A stretch of 64,000 bases of DNA from Zymoseptoria tritici IPO323 (Eukaryota; Ascomycota; Dothideomycetes; Mycosphaerellales; Mycosphaerellaceae): the NCBI RefSeq assembly GCF_000219625.1, contig NC_018216.1, forward strand, positions 1,798,001 to 1,862,000, read 5' to 3'. Below are positions 21,089 through 31,810 of this stretch, piece by piece (within the stretch, counting starts at the first letter, position 1; each line of letters starts with the position of its first letter). The translations under genes were made by a program, and so were the position numbers. The notes under the pieces are model-generated. The model saw nothing but the letters and a program-made list of their open reading frames with translations, was not told the origin of the DNA and did no database searches.

Positions 21089-21887
21089 TTAGTTGTTAGA
21101 CGAGGAAGGATCTGAAGTTTGTGAATTGAGAACGGCTTCAGAAGCGCCGTGATCGGTGGTGACATGCGTGGTGAAGTACTCATCATAGTCCGCTGACATA
21201 GCGGGTGCATGTCCAGTGATATAGCTGACGGCATTAAGACCAACGAATGTCGGCAGCGTACAAACCGAGATTCTGCATGGCTTTATGTGAGTGATCCATA
21301 GGTCACGAAATAAGAAACAGCCTTACTTGACTTTTCAAATGACTTACCGGTGACTGTAAAGCTGCGAGCCAACTAATGAGATACTGACCCGTAAATCAGG
21401 TTGCGGCATTGGCATGACACTTCCGCTGCTCCTTGCGCGTCCTTTTGCCCACATCCGTCCCATCTATTCCAACTCCATATTGTTGGGCTTACTTATGGGT
21501 CGCCGTTTCCCTGTCAACAAAGTAGTATGTCGACGCACCGAGCTCTCTCCATGCAGCGCTCGGTGAGACCTTTCGTCGTGGCTCAGGTTTGCGGCTCAAG
21601 TATTGCTCCAGATCTGGCTTCGTCGAGTAGTCCACATCGGGAGGCGTTGAGCCAGGACTCAGGGGCTGAGTGTAGCATGTGGATGTCCGAACTGTTTCGA
21701 AGATTGTGGACAACGGTCGAGCCTGTGTCCTTGCCCCTAGCGACGATGATAGCTTTGTGACGCCTGCTTTTCCCTCAGACCGAAGGGGACCATGATCTTT
21801 AGCATGACCAGTATGCTTGCCATCGCCGACTTGTTCCTGCTGTGCGCTATGGTCAAGGTCCACCAATTGCTGCATGCTCGGTGTCAT
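21089..21887 (-). CDS. Small hypothetical protein, three exons
   Basis: I do not recognise the family. Exons 21887-21493, 21425-21348 and 21272-21089 join in phase through introns GTAAGC...AGCAG and GTAAGT...TGCAG to give 218 residues ending at TAA. The N-terminal ~100 residues are polar and proline-rich (LSPGSTPPDVDYSTKPDLEQ). The middle reads AAWRELGASTYYFVDRETATH. Exons 2 and 3 give a mildly hydrophobic stretch, LRVSISLVGSQLYSHRISVC, then LPTFVGLNAVSYITGHAPAM and a polar tail. Support is that three separate segments splice cleanly in frame, with a strong GTAAGT donor. It converges on the paralogue ending at 21035, 54 bp away. Confidence 0.5.
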
Positions 21888-22305
21888 CGTGGAGGCGACG
21901 AGGTATAGTGTGTTGAATCAGGTTGGCTCGGGTTGAAACGGTGGCTACTTGTGATATCGTGCTGTGGTGTCGCGAGCGCGGAGTTGTTCGATTGTAAGGA
22001 AAGCGTTGACGATGTGTGGTACAAAGCCTCTTTTGATGTTGTGTCGTTGCGCTGTATGTCTAGCAGAGATGTGGGCAGAAAATATTGGTCGTCAGGCTCT
22101 CTTCAATCAGTCCAAGCCTATTCCGTGAGCTTCATTGTCCGGTCGAGCAATCTCGCAATTCTTTGTCATCGAACAAGGCATCGGTGAATGCAATATCCAG
22201 CTTTGTCTTTGAGTCCGTCCAAGAATAGCTGAGCCAGACCATACCGACCGACTATGAACACTGGATCGCCACACCCGACCTGCGAGCAGGACTGCAGAAT
22301 CAGTC
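21888..22305. other. Intergenic region, 418 bp
   Basis: Divergent upstream region of the small gene on the minus strand and the hypothetical gene at 22306. No motif or repeat was recognised. Confidence 0.4.
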
Positions 22306-23270
22306 ATGGATAACATATTCGAGAAGGCGCCGAGAGCTGGTCTCCACGCACACACGATGCAGGGATACTTGTGTGGGCACTACATCATGATCAGGAACAA
22401 CGCTGGCGTTGCAGCAAACAGGCTGACGGCCAGACGCATGCCCAATCCGAGCGAAGGCGACATAACAGACCTCGTCATGGTCGCTGGTCCTTGCAACGCA
22501 GAGGTGTGCGAACGCGGCGTTGAGGTGCGGGCCAGCACGGGGAGGATTTTACAGCTGATGATGGAGGCCGAGGATCATCTAGGATCCGCGATGGTGGAAT
22601 ACTTCGAAGCAATGGCATTGTGAGTGTTTCCAGCCTCAGCTTGATATCTGAAGAGTACTGATGCAACCTTTGCAGCTACCTCTCCATTCCTCTCAATGTG
22701 AGAGCAAGACTGGAAGATGCTGAAGGATGTGCGCCGGCGCACAAACAATTCTCACACAAGGCTGTCGACTGGCAGGTAGATCCCGTGTTTGCGGATCGAA
22801 GAGAAGCTATCCGTATTATCTGTGCGGCCAAGTCCGAGCTAGACGAAGTTCTTGATTGTGAGAAGATTAAAGGGGTCATGGGGTCAATTTACAAAGCCCT
22901 CTTCTTATCCTTCAGAATGTACGCCGTGAATAGAAGGGTATTTGACAGCTTCCGGGAGATGGTCGAATTGCAAGAGAGACTCGAAATGGAGGCGGATGAC
23001 GCTCTAGCGAAAGAGAATCGTAAGCAGATCAAGCGGTTCCGGACGGCGAAAGAGAAGAGAGAAGGCATCAAGTCGAGACTGAGGAACGCCAGCCCTGAGA
23101 CGAATGATGAAGCGGCGGCACGGCTCAAGCGCGTCAAGGCCGAGAGGAGGTCGATTAAGATGGAGAGGCAGAGACGGAAGGACCGTAAAAAGAGGGAGCT
23201 GCAGTTGGCATCGGGAACATGGATGTCGAGGGCGGATTTGAACCCGAGAAAGCTGTCGTTGTTGGTGTAG
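22306..23270 (+). CDS. Hypothetical protein with basic, coiled-coil C-terminus
   Basis: Exons 22306-22619 and 22676-23270 with a 56-nt intron (GTGAGT...TGCAG), phase preserved, 302 residues. I do not recognise the family. The N-terminal half is globular-looking (GHYIMIRNNAGVAANRL, RRMPNPSEGDITDLVMVAGPC). The C-terminal ~130 residues are highly charged and helical (FDSFREMVELQERLEMEAD, KRVKAERRSIKMERQRRKD) and end RADLNPRKLSLLV. The basic tail could bind nucleic acid or form a coiled coil (inference). An additional upstream exon is possible. Confidence 0.6.
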
Positions 23271-23596
23271 TGTTCTCTTCCTCGATAGTCTCTGCAATGA
23301 TATGCCAATGCCCTACCCAAACGGGCAGGAACGAAATTCGATGAGGGTCAACGTCAAGAACTTCGTTTGTACGACCCCTCGTTTCATGTTTTTAGGCTGT
23401 TGTCGTCGTAAAATTCTCAAATTCCAGACGAAGCTTTGTCTCCAGACCTGAAATTCCCGAAAGAAGACAATTCAGGACAGACCCGTTCTAATTCGAAGGA
23501 TCCCAGGGCATTGATCGGACGTGAGAAGTTCAGCCAAGTGCTCCATCTTGAACAACTCCTTCGACCAATCTTCCGCGCAATCGCACCATCCTTCCA
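23271..23596. other. Intergenic region, 326 bp
   Basis: 3' UTR of the preceding hypothetical gene and promoter of the coiled-coil protein at 23597. Nothing distinctive was seen. Confidence 0.4.
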
Positions 23597-24247
23597 ATGG
23601 CTTCCCAAGCACTGGCCTCGCGACTCAAGCGCAAACAACAAGGTGCACGGCGCTTCCAAGTCCAAGTACTCCGTGACTTGAGCCCTCCCACAGTCTCCAC
23701 GCCGACCATGCCGTCGGGGTCGAACACAGACCCACCAGACGCACCCCCGCCACAAGAGAGAATCGACGAATATCGACAGAGCGACTTCACGCAAACTCCG
23801 TCGCTGTCGTCCGACCGTCGCAGTCTGCAAGATCCTCCTGGCCCACGAATGAGCGGCCGAGATCTGGCTCGAGCATACCTGCGCAAACGTGGGGAGCGCA
23901 TGGTCGGAAAGTTCGCGCTCTTACGCGCCGAGAATGCAAAGCAGGCTCAAAAGATTGACCAGCTCCAGCGTGACCTCGCAGCGTCCGAGCACATCGTCAC
24001 GGAGAGAGACCGTTGTATCGAGAAGCTGCGCATGGAAATTAATCTTCTCGGAGGCGTGGCGAGCGGTCGATGGAGAGAACGGCAAGAGTTGCGATCAAAG
24101 CTGACCGAGACCATGGTCAAGCAAGCAGACGCTCAGTCTGAGGCAGATCAACTGCGAGCTCGGCTTGCAGCGAATGACAAGAAGATGCGGGAGATGCAGA
24201 AAGAGCTGGATGAGCTTGCAGCAGCCCTCAAAGCTAGCAAACAGTGA
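23597..24247 (+). CDS. Coiled-coil hypothetical protein
   Basis: A 216-residue frame without introns. Residues ~1-95 are polar and disordered with Pro/Ser runs. From ~96 (ARAYLRKRGERMVGKFALLR) the sequence is a nearly continuous coiled coil to the C-terminus, for example QKIDQLQRDLAASEHIVTER and KKMREMQKELDELAAALKAS. No catalytic motif is seen. Its 3' end converges on the dynactin subunit gene, 206 bp away. Function unknown; structural or scaffolding roles are the default guess for such proteins. Confidence 0.6.
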   Translation: MASQALASRLKRKQQGARRFQVQVLRDLSPPTVSTPTMPSGSNTDPPDAPPPQERIDEYRQSDFTQTPSLSSDRRSLQDPPGPRMSGRDLARAYLRKRGERMVGKFALLRAENAKQAQKIDQLQRDLAASEHIVTERDRCIEKLRMEINLLGGVASGRWRERQELRSKLTETMVKQADAQSEADQLRARLAANDKKMREMQKELDELAAALKASKQ

Positions 24248-24453
24248 CCGGCAAAGACCTTTGGCAGGCGTCGCGTCTTTGTGCGACGTTGGAGAGGAAG
24301 CTCGAGGGAAGGTTCGTGGGAGGTCAGGAGGGAAAGTTCGACGCGGGAGCCGGCCATCAGAGTTTGAACCACGGCCCATAATTGCCTGGAGGCATTGGAG
24401 ATAGAAATCTCCCAGTGAAGAATCGAAGATCCCAACCTGTTGTACCCCATGTC

Positions 24454-25071
24454 TCATACCATCTCTTCCTCTCTAATCTTTGCAGCTTCATTCCTTCTCA
24501 CAAGGATCTCACAGTCCCGCAACTCAGACTCCCACTCCGCCCACTTTTCACCCATCTGCAGCACTCCCTTCTCATGCCACGTAGCCACAACACGCATGCT
24601 TCTCAATCTCAACTCCGCGACCTCTTGTGCTTGCTGATATTGCTTGGCCTCGATTCTGTCGATTCGTGGCTGAAGGGCGATGAGCTTGGATAATGCCGCA
24701 GGATCCGGGATCGCGCTGTTCTCGCTCAGTGTTGCGAGCTGCGTCGCCGTCGATCTGTAGAGTTGCTCGTGAGCGAGAACTAGCTGGGCGAGGCCGGCGG
24801 GTGACAGCGTGTTGGGAACCTCATGAGGATCACTGGGGTGAAAGAGCTCGGGATGTTGTTTGTGGAGCTGGAGTAGGTCTGCTATTGCGTACGACTTGGA
24901 TGCAAGTATTTTGAGTTGTCGCTCGAGGTTTCGTAGTCTGGACGCAGCAGAGGTGGTCGTGTGGTTGCTATCCTGCTCGTGGGACTCTCCTTCAGTGAGG
25001 AAAGCGATGTGTCTCAGTCTCTCCTCCAGCAACGCCAAAGTGTCGGCCGCGGTGTCTTGAGTGACAGCCAT
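24454..25071 (-). CDS. Dynactin subunit 3 (p24), RO-10-like
   Basis: A 205-residue, mostly helical protein from MAVTQDTAADTLALLEERLR. Landmarks of the p24 family are the N-terminal heptads, LRNLERQLKILASKSYAIAD, LLQLHKQHPELF and the C-terminal WHEKGVLQMGEKWAEWESEL followed by a charged helix. In Neurospora this subunit is RO-10, needed for nuclear distribution through dynein/dynactin; it sits at the shoulder of the complex. An in-frame Met lies 20 codons upstream (25131), but the conserved region starts at 25071. It shares a short divergent promoter with the transporter at 25405. Confidence 0.8.
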   Translation of the reverse strand: MAVTQDTAADTLALLEERLRHIAFLTEGESHEQDSNHTTTSAASRLRNLERQLKILASKSYAIADLLQLHKQHPELFHPSDPHEVPNTLSPAGLAQLVLAHEQLYRSTATQLATLSENSAIPDPAALSKLIALQPRIDRIEAKQYQQAQEVAELRLRSMRVVATWHEKGVLQMGEKWAEWESELRDCEILVRRNEAAKIREEEMV

Positions 25072-25404
25072 GTTCCTGACATTTGTGAGATGGAACTCGA
25101 CGTGGAGGTGTTGTCGATTGATGGCCCCCAAATGAAGCGACAGGGCACGCGGGCAATGACGGAACCCTTGCCGAGCCTCACCTCACTCCACGAATGCCAA
25201 AGTCGCATTCACCTCATAATCGACCACACGTTATCGCCTAATACCACGACCGCTTCTTCCCCTCCGACCACTCATTCCTGGATCGCGGCGAGCAGCATAT
25301 TCCACCTTCCTACAGTCGCTCTCCAGCGACGCCTCCAACCTCGATGGTGTGACAAAGGACACGCGAAATACGAATCTTTCTTGGGTCTTTCACGATACCG
25401 CAGC
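25072..25404. promoter_or_regulatory. Divergent promoter between dynactin p24 and the AVT transporter
   Basis: 333 bp between the two start codons. No specific motif was recognised. Confidence 0.45.
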
Positions 25405-27039
25405 ATGGCCCAGCAATACGCATCTATCGCTAGCGAACATGGCGACTCACGGCCAGCATCAATAGCATCCTCTCAAGGACGTCGTCGGCGACATTCGAAA
25501 CATGGTGGAATACAAGGGAATGCATCATGGCTCTCCTCCGTGATCAATCTAGTGAACACGATCGTCGGCGCAGGGGTTCTGGCCATGCCGCACGCAATGT
25601 CAAACATGGGCATATCACTCGGAGTGATTGTGATTCTATGGGCTGGCCTCACGAGTGGATTTGGATTATACCTACAAACAAGATGCGCGAGATACCTGGA
25701 CCGAGGCGGGGCGTCGTTCTTTGCGCTGAGCCAGATAACGTATCCCAACGCTGCCGTTCTGTTCGACGCGGCGATTACGATCAAGTGCTTCGGTGTTGCG
25801 GTTTCATACCTGATTATCATCGGAGATCTCATGCCTGGAGTGGTCAAGGGGTTTGCGCCGAACATTGGAGAGACAGATGCATTGTATTTGATTGACAGAA
25901 GATTCTGGGTTACGGCGTTCATGTGAGCTCAGAGGCTGGAATGAGGACTATGATTCGAGGCACTGACGACGAATAGGCTGGTTGTGATACCCCTTTCGTT
26001 CTTGAGGAGACTGGACAGCTTGAAGTACACTTCGGTGGTAGCACTTGTTTCTATTGCTTACTTGGTCGTGCTTGTGGTATATCACTTCCTGGACGGCGAC
26101 ACCATCAGCGAGCGAGGCCACGTTCACTGGATCCGCTGGCAAGGTGCGGTCTCAACGCTATCGAGCTTTCCAGTGATTGTTTTCGCATACACTTGTCACC
26201 AAAACGTAAGCCTTCCTCGAACCTTTATTCCCCGCCGTCAGACTAATTCGCTATAGATGTTCTCGATATTGAATGAGATCAAAGACCCGTCACCAGCTCG
26301 CACGACGGCCGTAGTCACTGCTTCGATCGGCTCTGCTGCGTCTGTCTACATTCTTGTTGCCATCACAGGATACCTTTCGTTCGGCGACACGGTCATTGGC
26401 AACATCATCGCACAATATGTTCCCAGTGTGGCTTCTACTATTGGACGCGCCGCGATTGTGGTTCTCGTCATGTTCAGCTACCCACTACAAGTCCATCCTT
26501 GCAGAGCATCTCTTGATGCAGTCACCAAATGGCGGCCTGCAACGCGTCGCAATCAAGAGCTGAGTCCTGCAACATCGTCTCGAGGATCTCCTAGTCGGCA
26601 CTCTCTGCTCAGCGGAGCAAGCAAGGTCCCCGCGCAACGACCAAAAGACGTCGAGATGTCGGAGCTGCGATTCGCAATCCTGACAACCATCATCATCATC
26701 CTATCGTACATTGTCGCGATGACTGTCAGCAGTCTTGACAAAGTTCTCGCATACGTCGGATCCACAGGAAGCACGGCGATTTCGTTCATCCTACCAGGTC
26801 TGTTCTACTACAAGATCAGTGCGCCGGACTCCCCTCATCACCAGCGACTACTGAAGGATCAGGACGATGAGGAATACGATGGCGGTGGCGATGAGGACGA
26901 TGACGGCAGGCGAATCAAGAAGAGGAAATGGCGGAACGACCTTCTGCGGAAGATGAGTCTGGCCATTGCGATTTACGGCTTTGTGGTTATGGTAACGTGC
27001 TTGGTTACCAACACATTTTTCCTCGCGGCGGCGCATTGA
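25405..27039 (+). CDS. AVT-type vacuolar amino acid transporter
   Basis: Exons 25405-25922, 25977-26205 and 26257-27039 give 509 residues. Introns are GTGAGC...AATAG and GTAAGC...TATAG. After a ~40-residue polar N-terminus comes the AAAP signature SWLSSVINLVNTIVGAGVLAMPHAM, then about ten further membrane helices, including VVIPLSFLRRLDSLKYTSVV and PVIVFAYTCHQNMFSILNEI. A cytosolic loop of ~60 residues precedes helix 9, and an acidic DEEYDGGGDEDDD loop precedes the last helix. These loops resemble the yeast Avt5/6/7 subgroup, which exports amino acids from the vacuole. The substrate cannot be read from the sequence. Confidence 0.9.
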
Positions 27040-27845
27040 GATAGAGGCATTTCCATCATGACAGGACTAGACGGGTAGGACACTCATTATTCGCGATACC
27101 TGCTCCAACAGGAAGGCAATTGTACAAAGCTTAATGTCTGCAATCTACTCGCATTGAGTGGACACCAGTATCATGAATCGCTCTCAAATGTCAGTGCCGA
27201 GCACCTGCCTCACTTTTGATCCATCCGAACCCGTGTCACATGCTAGACAGTCTAGTCCACTTTAGGTAGCTGCCGTGCCGAAGCCGAGGACTGTCGCGAA
27301 ATCCGGGGTAATGACCGCATCAACAACCAAGGCTCACTTACCGCGCTTTGTTATCGTCGAGCTCTCTTCTGTTCTCATCAACTTCGACGGCTTGTGAGGA
27401 GAACAGGACTCATGCGACCGAACTTCAGCTTCTCACCCCTCTGACGTTCCGCCTCCACGAACACAAGCACCTCGATTCCCGCTTAAGCCCTCGAACGGTA
27501 CGTACACTTCTCCGCTCGATGCTTCCCCGCCAGATACAAGCTACGCGCAAACGAGCACGGCGTTGCTCAGTGCGGTAGTCGGCGGCAAAATGAATGCTCA
27601 TACGATCCGGGACCGACGCGCATCGGATGAATCGTGGCGTATCGATAGGTCGTGCGGGCGGGGAAGGAGAAGTAGCATGAGAACACAACAAGGATAGCAA
27701 AGAGAAGGAGGGGAGCAACGAAGCCATGCTGACAATGGCGTGTGTATACAGTAGAGACTGAAATTTCTCCAGCTTCCACGGGAACCACTATCTTGACTAG
27801 TTTCCTCGTTCTCCTGCCGCAGAATACCATACACCAGTTACCGAA
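27040..27845. other. Intergenic region, 806 bp
   Basis: Transporter 3' UTR and the upstream/leader region of the carrier gene at 27846, both on the plus strand. Short overlapping frames on both strands show nothing protein-like. No repeat was seen. Confidence 0.45.
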
Positions 27846-29396
27846 ATGTCTCAATCAGGCGATGGCAATTTCGCGGTCGACGACAAACTTGTGAGGCTCA
27901 TCCCGTTCTCATCTGCCCTTGAGCCGTGCTGATAAAGCTCCGAGGATGCCTTCACTTTGTACCATATTGTACAGCAAAAGGCCGGCAAGGAGTCCAGCTT
28001 CAATGGCGGTCCAGCTCTACCTGCGCTCGGCCATGCGGTCGCGGGTGGTATAGCGTCAGCGCTGGCCAAGGCCGTGGTTTATCCCATCGACACCGTTACC
28101 ACGAGACTGCAAGTCCAGAAGCAGTTGAAGGGCGACAAAGAAGCACCGTCTGCTGCGAGTGGCGCTAATCTAGAGTACGCCGGACCTCTTGACGCTGCGG
28201 TGAAGATCTACAACAACGAAGGCGGATTGCCGGCGTTCTACACTGGCCTCTCTTCCGATGTGGTCAAGACCATAGTCGACTCCTTCCTCTTCTTCCTGGC
28301 ATACGGTGCAGCACACGAGCACATGCTCAAGCGCCAGGGCGGCAAGCAACTCACAGTAATGAAGGAGCTGAGTGTCGGTGTCGTGGCTGGAGCGCTATCT
28401 AAGGCCGTCACTACACCCATTGGCAATATTGTGACCCGCCAGCAGACTGCGGCTCTTGTTGCGGCTCGGGATCCCACATCTGCGCACGATGGACCCAGTG
28501 TACGGGCCATCGCACGCCGCATTCGATCCGAAAAAGGCTTCGCTGGGTTCTGGTCTGGATACAGTGCCCAGCTCGTCCTGACCGTAAATCCTGCCATCAC
28601 ATTTGCTGTTGATAATCTTTTGCGCAAGCTTATCCCTCGGTCGCAACGAGACAGCCCCAGCTCACGAGTGGTCTTTCTTGTGGCCGCAATGTCGAAAGTC
28701 ATCGCCACGGCCATCACTTATCCCGTGATGCTCGCAAAGGCCAGAGCGCAAGCTACCACAGGCAAAGACTACGCTCGACCGGAAGATCACATCTACAACG
28801 CGGATCAAAAGAAGACTCGACTTCAGAAAGCTCTGCGCCGAATCTTGCGTCTGTTTGAAGGCCAGCTGGCGTTGTACCAGTCTCTGCGCAGGATACATCG
28901 CACTGAGGGTGTCGCTGGACTGTACTCCGGATTGCAAGGCGAGCTGGTCAAGGGCTTCTTGCAGCATGGCCTGACCATGACGATCAAAGACAACGTCATG
29001 AGCGGGGTCATTCAGCTATACTACTTCCTCTTGAAGTTGACGAAGCGCTGGCCGGAGGAGCTGAAGCACCTCAGTCATGAGGCCGGAGAGATGGCGAAGG
29101 ATGTCGTTCACAGAGGGGAAAACGTCGGTGCGACCGTCGTGGAAGGCGCGAAGGACCTGAGCAAGAAGGTGGTTAGCGAGGATATCAGTCAGAGCGCCGG
29201 CACGATCGCGAAAGATGTGCAACAACGAGCCGAGAACATCGGCACCACCATAAAGGAAGGCGTGAAAAACGTGGACGTCAGCCAGGACGCTGGTTCTGTG
29301 GCAAAGGATGTGAAGGAGAGAGCAGGAAACGTTGCCGAGACAGTGACAGAGAGTGCGAAGAGCCTTGGTAAGAAGGCTGTCGGCGAAGAGAATTGA
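27846..29396 (+). CDS. Mitochondrial carrier family protein, peroxisomal ANT1-like, with repeat tail
   Basis: Exons 27846-27890 and 27945-29396 (intron GTGAGG...CCGAG) give 498 residues. Three carrier repeats are visible through PIDTVTTRLQVQ (residues ~45-60), TTPIGNIVTRQQ and TYPVMLAKARAQ, and the third repeat ends EGVAGLYSGLQGELVKGFLQHG. The degenerate second and third signatures and the order resemble peroxisomal adenine-nucleotide carriers (Ant1/PMP34 type), which bring ATP into peroxisomes. Beyond residue ~390 there is a ~108-residue tail of three imperfect repeats of the form AKDVxxRxxNxxxTxxExxK. It is amphipathic and LEA-like, and is not part of normal carriers, which end near 300-400 residues. 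Confidence 0.85.
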
Positions 29397-29713
29397 GCGG
29401 ATCGTTCGAGGTCGTGAAGATGCTGGCGATTGCAGAGGCTGCGGGAGGTCACAACACGAAGACCGGATCGATGGCGTTGTATTGCGAGGACGAGCTGTAA
29501 TATACAACAAATATGGGCTGATACGAGACAATGATAGCTGTTTAAGAGTACTGCCGTCTATTCGTTCTGATGCAGGTTTACTCTGCTATTTAATGTGGTA
29601 AATAGCACCGGCAAAAAGTTGAACCGAGCTGAAGTACCTAATTCCGCTTCCAACGCGACAGCTACCACAAATATTTAGTCAGTTCGCGAAACAATTCATC
29701 AAGCCGAGACATC
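29397..29713. other. Intergenic region, 317 bp
   Basis: 3' UTR of the carrier and promoter of the VPS72 gene. Nothing distinctive was seen. Confidence 0.4.
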
Positions 29714-31810
29714 ATGTCCGACAACGACGAGCGCTCGTGCTCGAGCTCCGAGAGTGATGGCGAAGATGTCACCACCACCGGACTCATCGCCACACGTGCG
29801 AAGCGATCCACAGCAGGAAATCTTTACGCGACTTTGCGCCAGAACCTCGACGACGAAGAACTACAGAAGGAACTACTCGCCGAAGAAGAGGAGGACGTCG
29901 GAGATTATGAGGGTACAGACAAGGATGACGACGATGATGCAGCGATGGACTCGTCCAGCGACGATGAAGAAGATGCCGGACCGCCAAAGGAGGGGGAGGT
30001 GGAGGATCTGGAGGGCGAGAAACAGTTGAAGAAAGCCGAGCGAGAGGCAGCAAGGAAGAAGCGAAAGATGGATGAAGCAAAGATGCGATTGCCCGCATGG
30101 CAGAAGAAGAAGAAGGTTAAATTGGCGGACGATGCAAAGACCGACGATGGGAGCGCTCCTAAACCCAAGAAGAAGAGCGAGCGGTCGAATTGGTTGCCCA
30201 CAGCTGCCGACCTTCCTTCAAGACAGTCGACTCGTACATCGGCGGTCGAGTTCCGGACCCACGTGCATGAGAATCTCAAGCTGTCGAATGTGAGATCCGA
30301 GAATCAGAAGAAGGTCATGGCGAACCATATCCAGAAATCCAAGGCGAACAAGCGTGCGGATCTGACGCAGGAAGAACGGTTTGCCAAGGCTGCGAGGATC
30401 GAGAAAGAGACCGCGAGGGAATTTGGGAGATGGGAACGAGAAGAAGCTGAGAGACAACGCATACGAGAGGAGCAATTGGCGGCGAAGCGAAGGCGCACTA
30501 TCGAGGGACCGGTGATTAGGTTCTGGAGCGGGAGTGTTATCTGGGAGGGCGATAAGATCAAAGTCAAGCGTGTACATCAAAATGGGAAGGTGGAGGAGGT
30601 GAAGGAGGAAGAAGAGGCCAAACTTGCGAAGGCCGCGACTGAGATGAATGGGAAGGACGAAGAGAAAGGAAACCGAAAGGACGAAGACGGAGATATCGCA
30701 ATGGTCAACCCTGAACTGGATAAGCACGGTAACGCTGGGGAGACGGATAATACTGCTGTAAAAGCACCAGTCGCTATCGCCGATTCGAAGCCTCCAATGC
30801 CCGAAGGCGACGCTGCAGAGTCGAAGCCAGAGCTGGCGTCGACGACGACGACGGACGCAGCGACAGCTGATGTTAGGTCCCCTCTTCCCGCAGAGCAACC
30901 TCAACAGGCTTCAGCAGCATTACAGCCGCCAGATGCCAATCAGCCTCAGGCATCGTGGCTGGACGGGATTCATGCATACGCCGCTCAGTCAGAATCGACG
31001 ACTCCATCGTCCCAGCTACAGGTTACGGCCCCGTCACAGCCTGATAGTGTGAATGTATATCTACCGAGCGCGCCGTCCGTCACAACGGGACTTTCATCGG
31101 CACAACATACACCCTTCACACCTCAGAATGCTCTGGAATCTAATCAAACAGGGCAGATGACCTCTCAAAACCACCAGGGCTGGCCGAGCGTTCCGCTGCA
31201 ACCGACATTCCAGCAGTTCCAACTTTCGCAGCAACCAACCGCTCCCCCGCCACCTCCTGAGCCTCTTCTCCGCGAACACGCCCAACGCTCCCTTCTCATC
31301 CTTTCCCAATTCCCGTCCCTCGCACCACCAACCACAAGCCGCGGCAAATCCGGTCCCAAAGTTAAAGAAACGCCCCTCGACTCGACACCTCTATCAGAGA
31401 CACTGATTCCCGGCTCACATCCTCCGTTCAACCCCGAGGATGCTCGATATCTTCTCACCAAACTCCGCAAGAAGGCCACTGTCGTGGACACCCGCACTGG
31501 TGAACTATCTCAGCTTCCTCCAGCTCCGCCTAAGGCTGTCTGTGCGTTGACGTCTTGGCCTGCGAAGTTCAAGGATCCGAGGACTGGGCTACCGTATGCG
31601 GATTTGCCGACGTACAAGATGATCAAACGGATGTTGGCGGGTGGATGTGCTTGGAGTGGTACGCTGGGCGCGTGGGTTGGGCCCAGGTATGGTGAGATGG
31701 GGAGGCCGGCGAAGGGTGTACCGCATGGCTTTGGTGAGGCCAGACCGCGTGTCGTGACAATGGCTGAGGGTGGTACAGATGACGGGTTGAAGATGGAGGT
31801 TGACGGCTGA
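29714..31810 (+). CDS. VPS72: SWR1-complex subunit VPS72/YL1
   Basis: A 698-residue intronless frame. The N-terminus has the YL1 start TGLIATRAKRSTAGNLYATL followed by a long acidic run (EEEEDVGDYEGTDKDDDDDA), the part that binds the H2A.Z-H2B dimer. Basic helical segments follow, including RSNWLPTAADLPSRQSTRTS and EERFAKAARIEKETAREFGR. After ~250 residues of Gln/Pro/Ser low complexity comes the YL1 C-terminal domain (PPKAVCALTSWPAKFKDPRT, GLPYADLPTYKMIK, WSGTLGAWVG). The protein delivers H2A.Z to nucleosomes in SWR1. It is longer than yeast Vps72 because of the low-complexity spacer. Confidence 0.92.
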   Translation: MSDNDERSCSSSESDGEDVTTTGLIATRAKRSTAGNLYATLRQNLDDEELQKELLAEEEEDVGDYEGTDKDDDDDAAMDSSSDDEEDAGPPKEGEVEDLEGEKQLKKAEREAARKKRKMDEAKMRLPAWQKKKKVKLADDAKTDDGSAPKPKKKSERSNWLPTAADLPSRQSTRTSAVEFRTHVHENLKLSNVRSENQKKVMANHIQKSKANKRADLTQEERFAKAARIEKETAREFGRWEREEAERQRIREEQLAAKRRRTIEGPVIRFWSGSVIWEGDKIKVKRVHQNGKVEEVKEEEEAKLAKAATEMNGKDEEKGNRKDEDGDIAMVNPELDKHGNAGETDNTAVKAPVAIADSKPPMPEGDAAESKPELASTTTTDAATADVRSPLPAEQPQQASAALQPPDANQPQASWLDGIHAYAAQSESTTPSSQLQVTAPSQPDSVNVYLPSAPSVTTGLSSAQHTPFTPQNALESNQTGQMTSQNHQGWPSVPLQPTFQQFQLSQQPTAPPPPPEPLLREHAQRSLLILSQFPSLAPPTTSRGKSGPKVKETPLDSTPLSETLIPGSHPPFNPEDARYLLTKLRKKATVVDTRTGELSQLPPAPPKAVCALTSWPAKFKDPRTGLPYADLPTYKMIKRMLAGGCAWSGTLGAWVGPRYGEMGRPAKGVPHGFGEARPRVVTMAEGGTDDGLKMEVDG

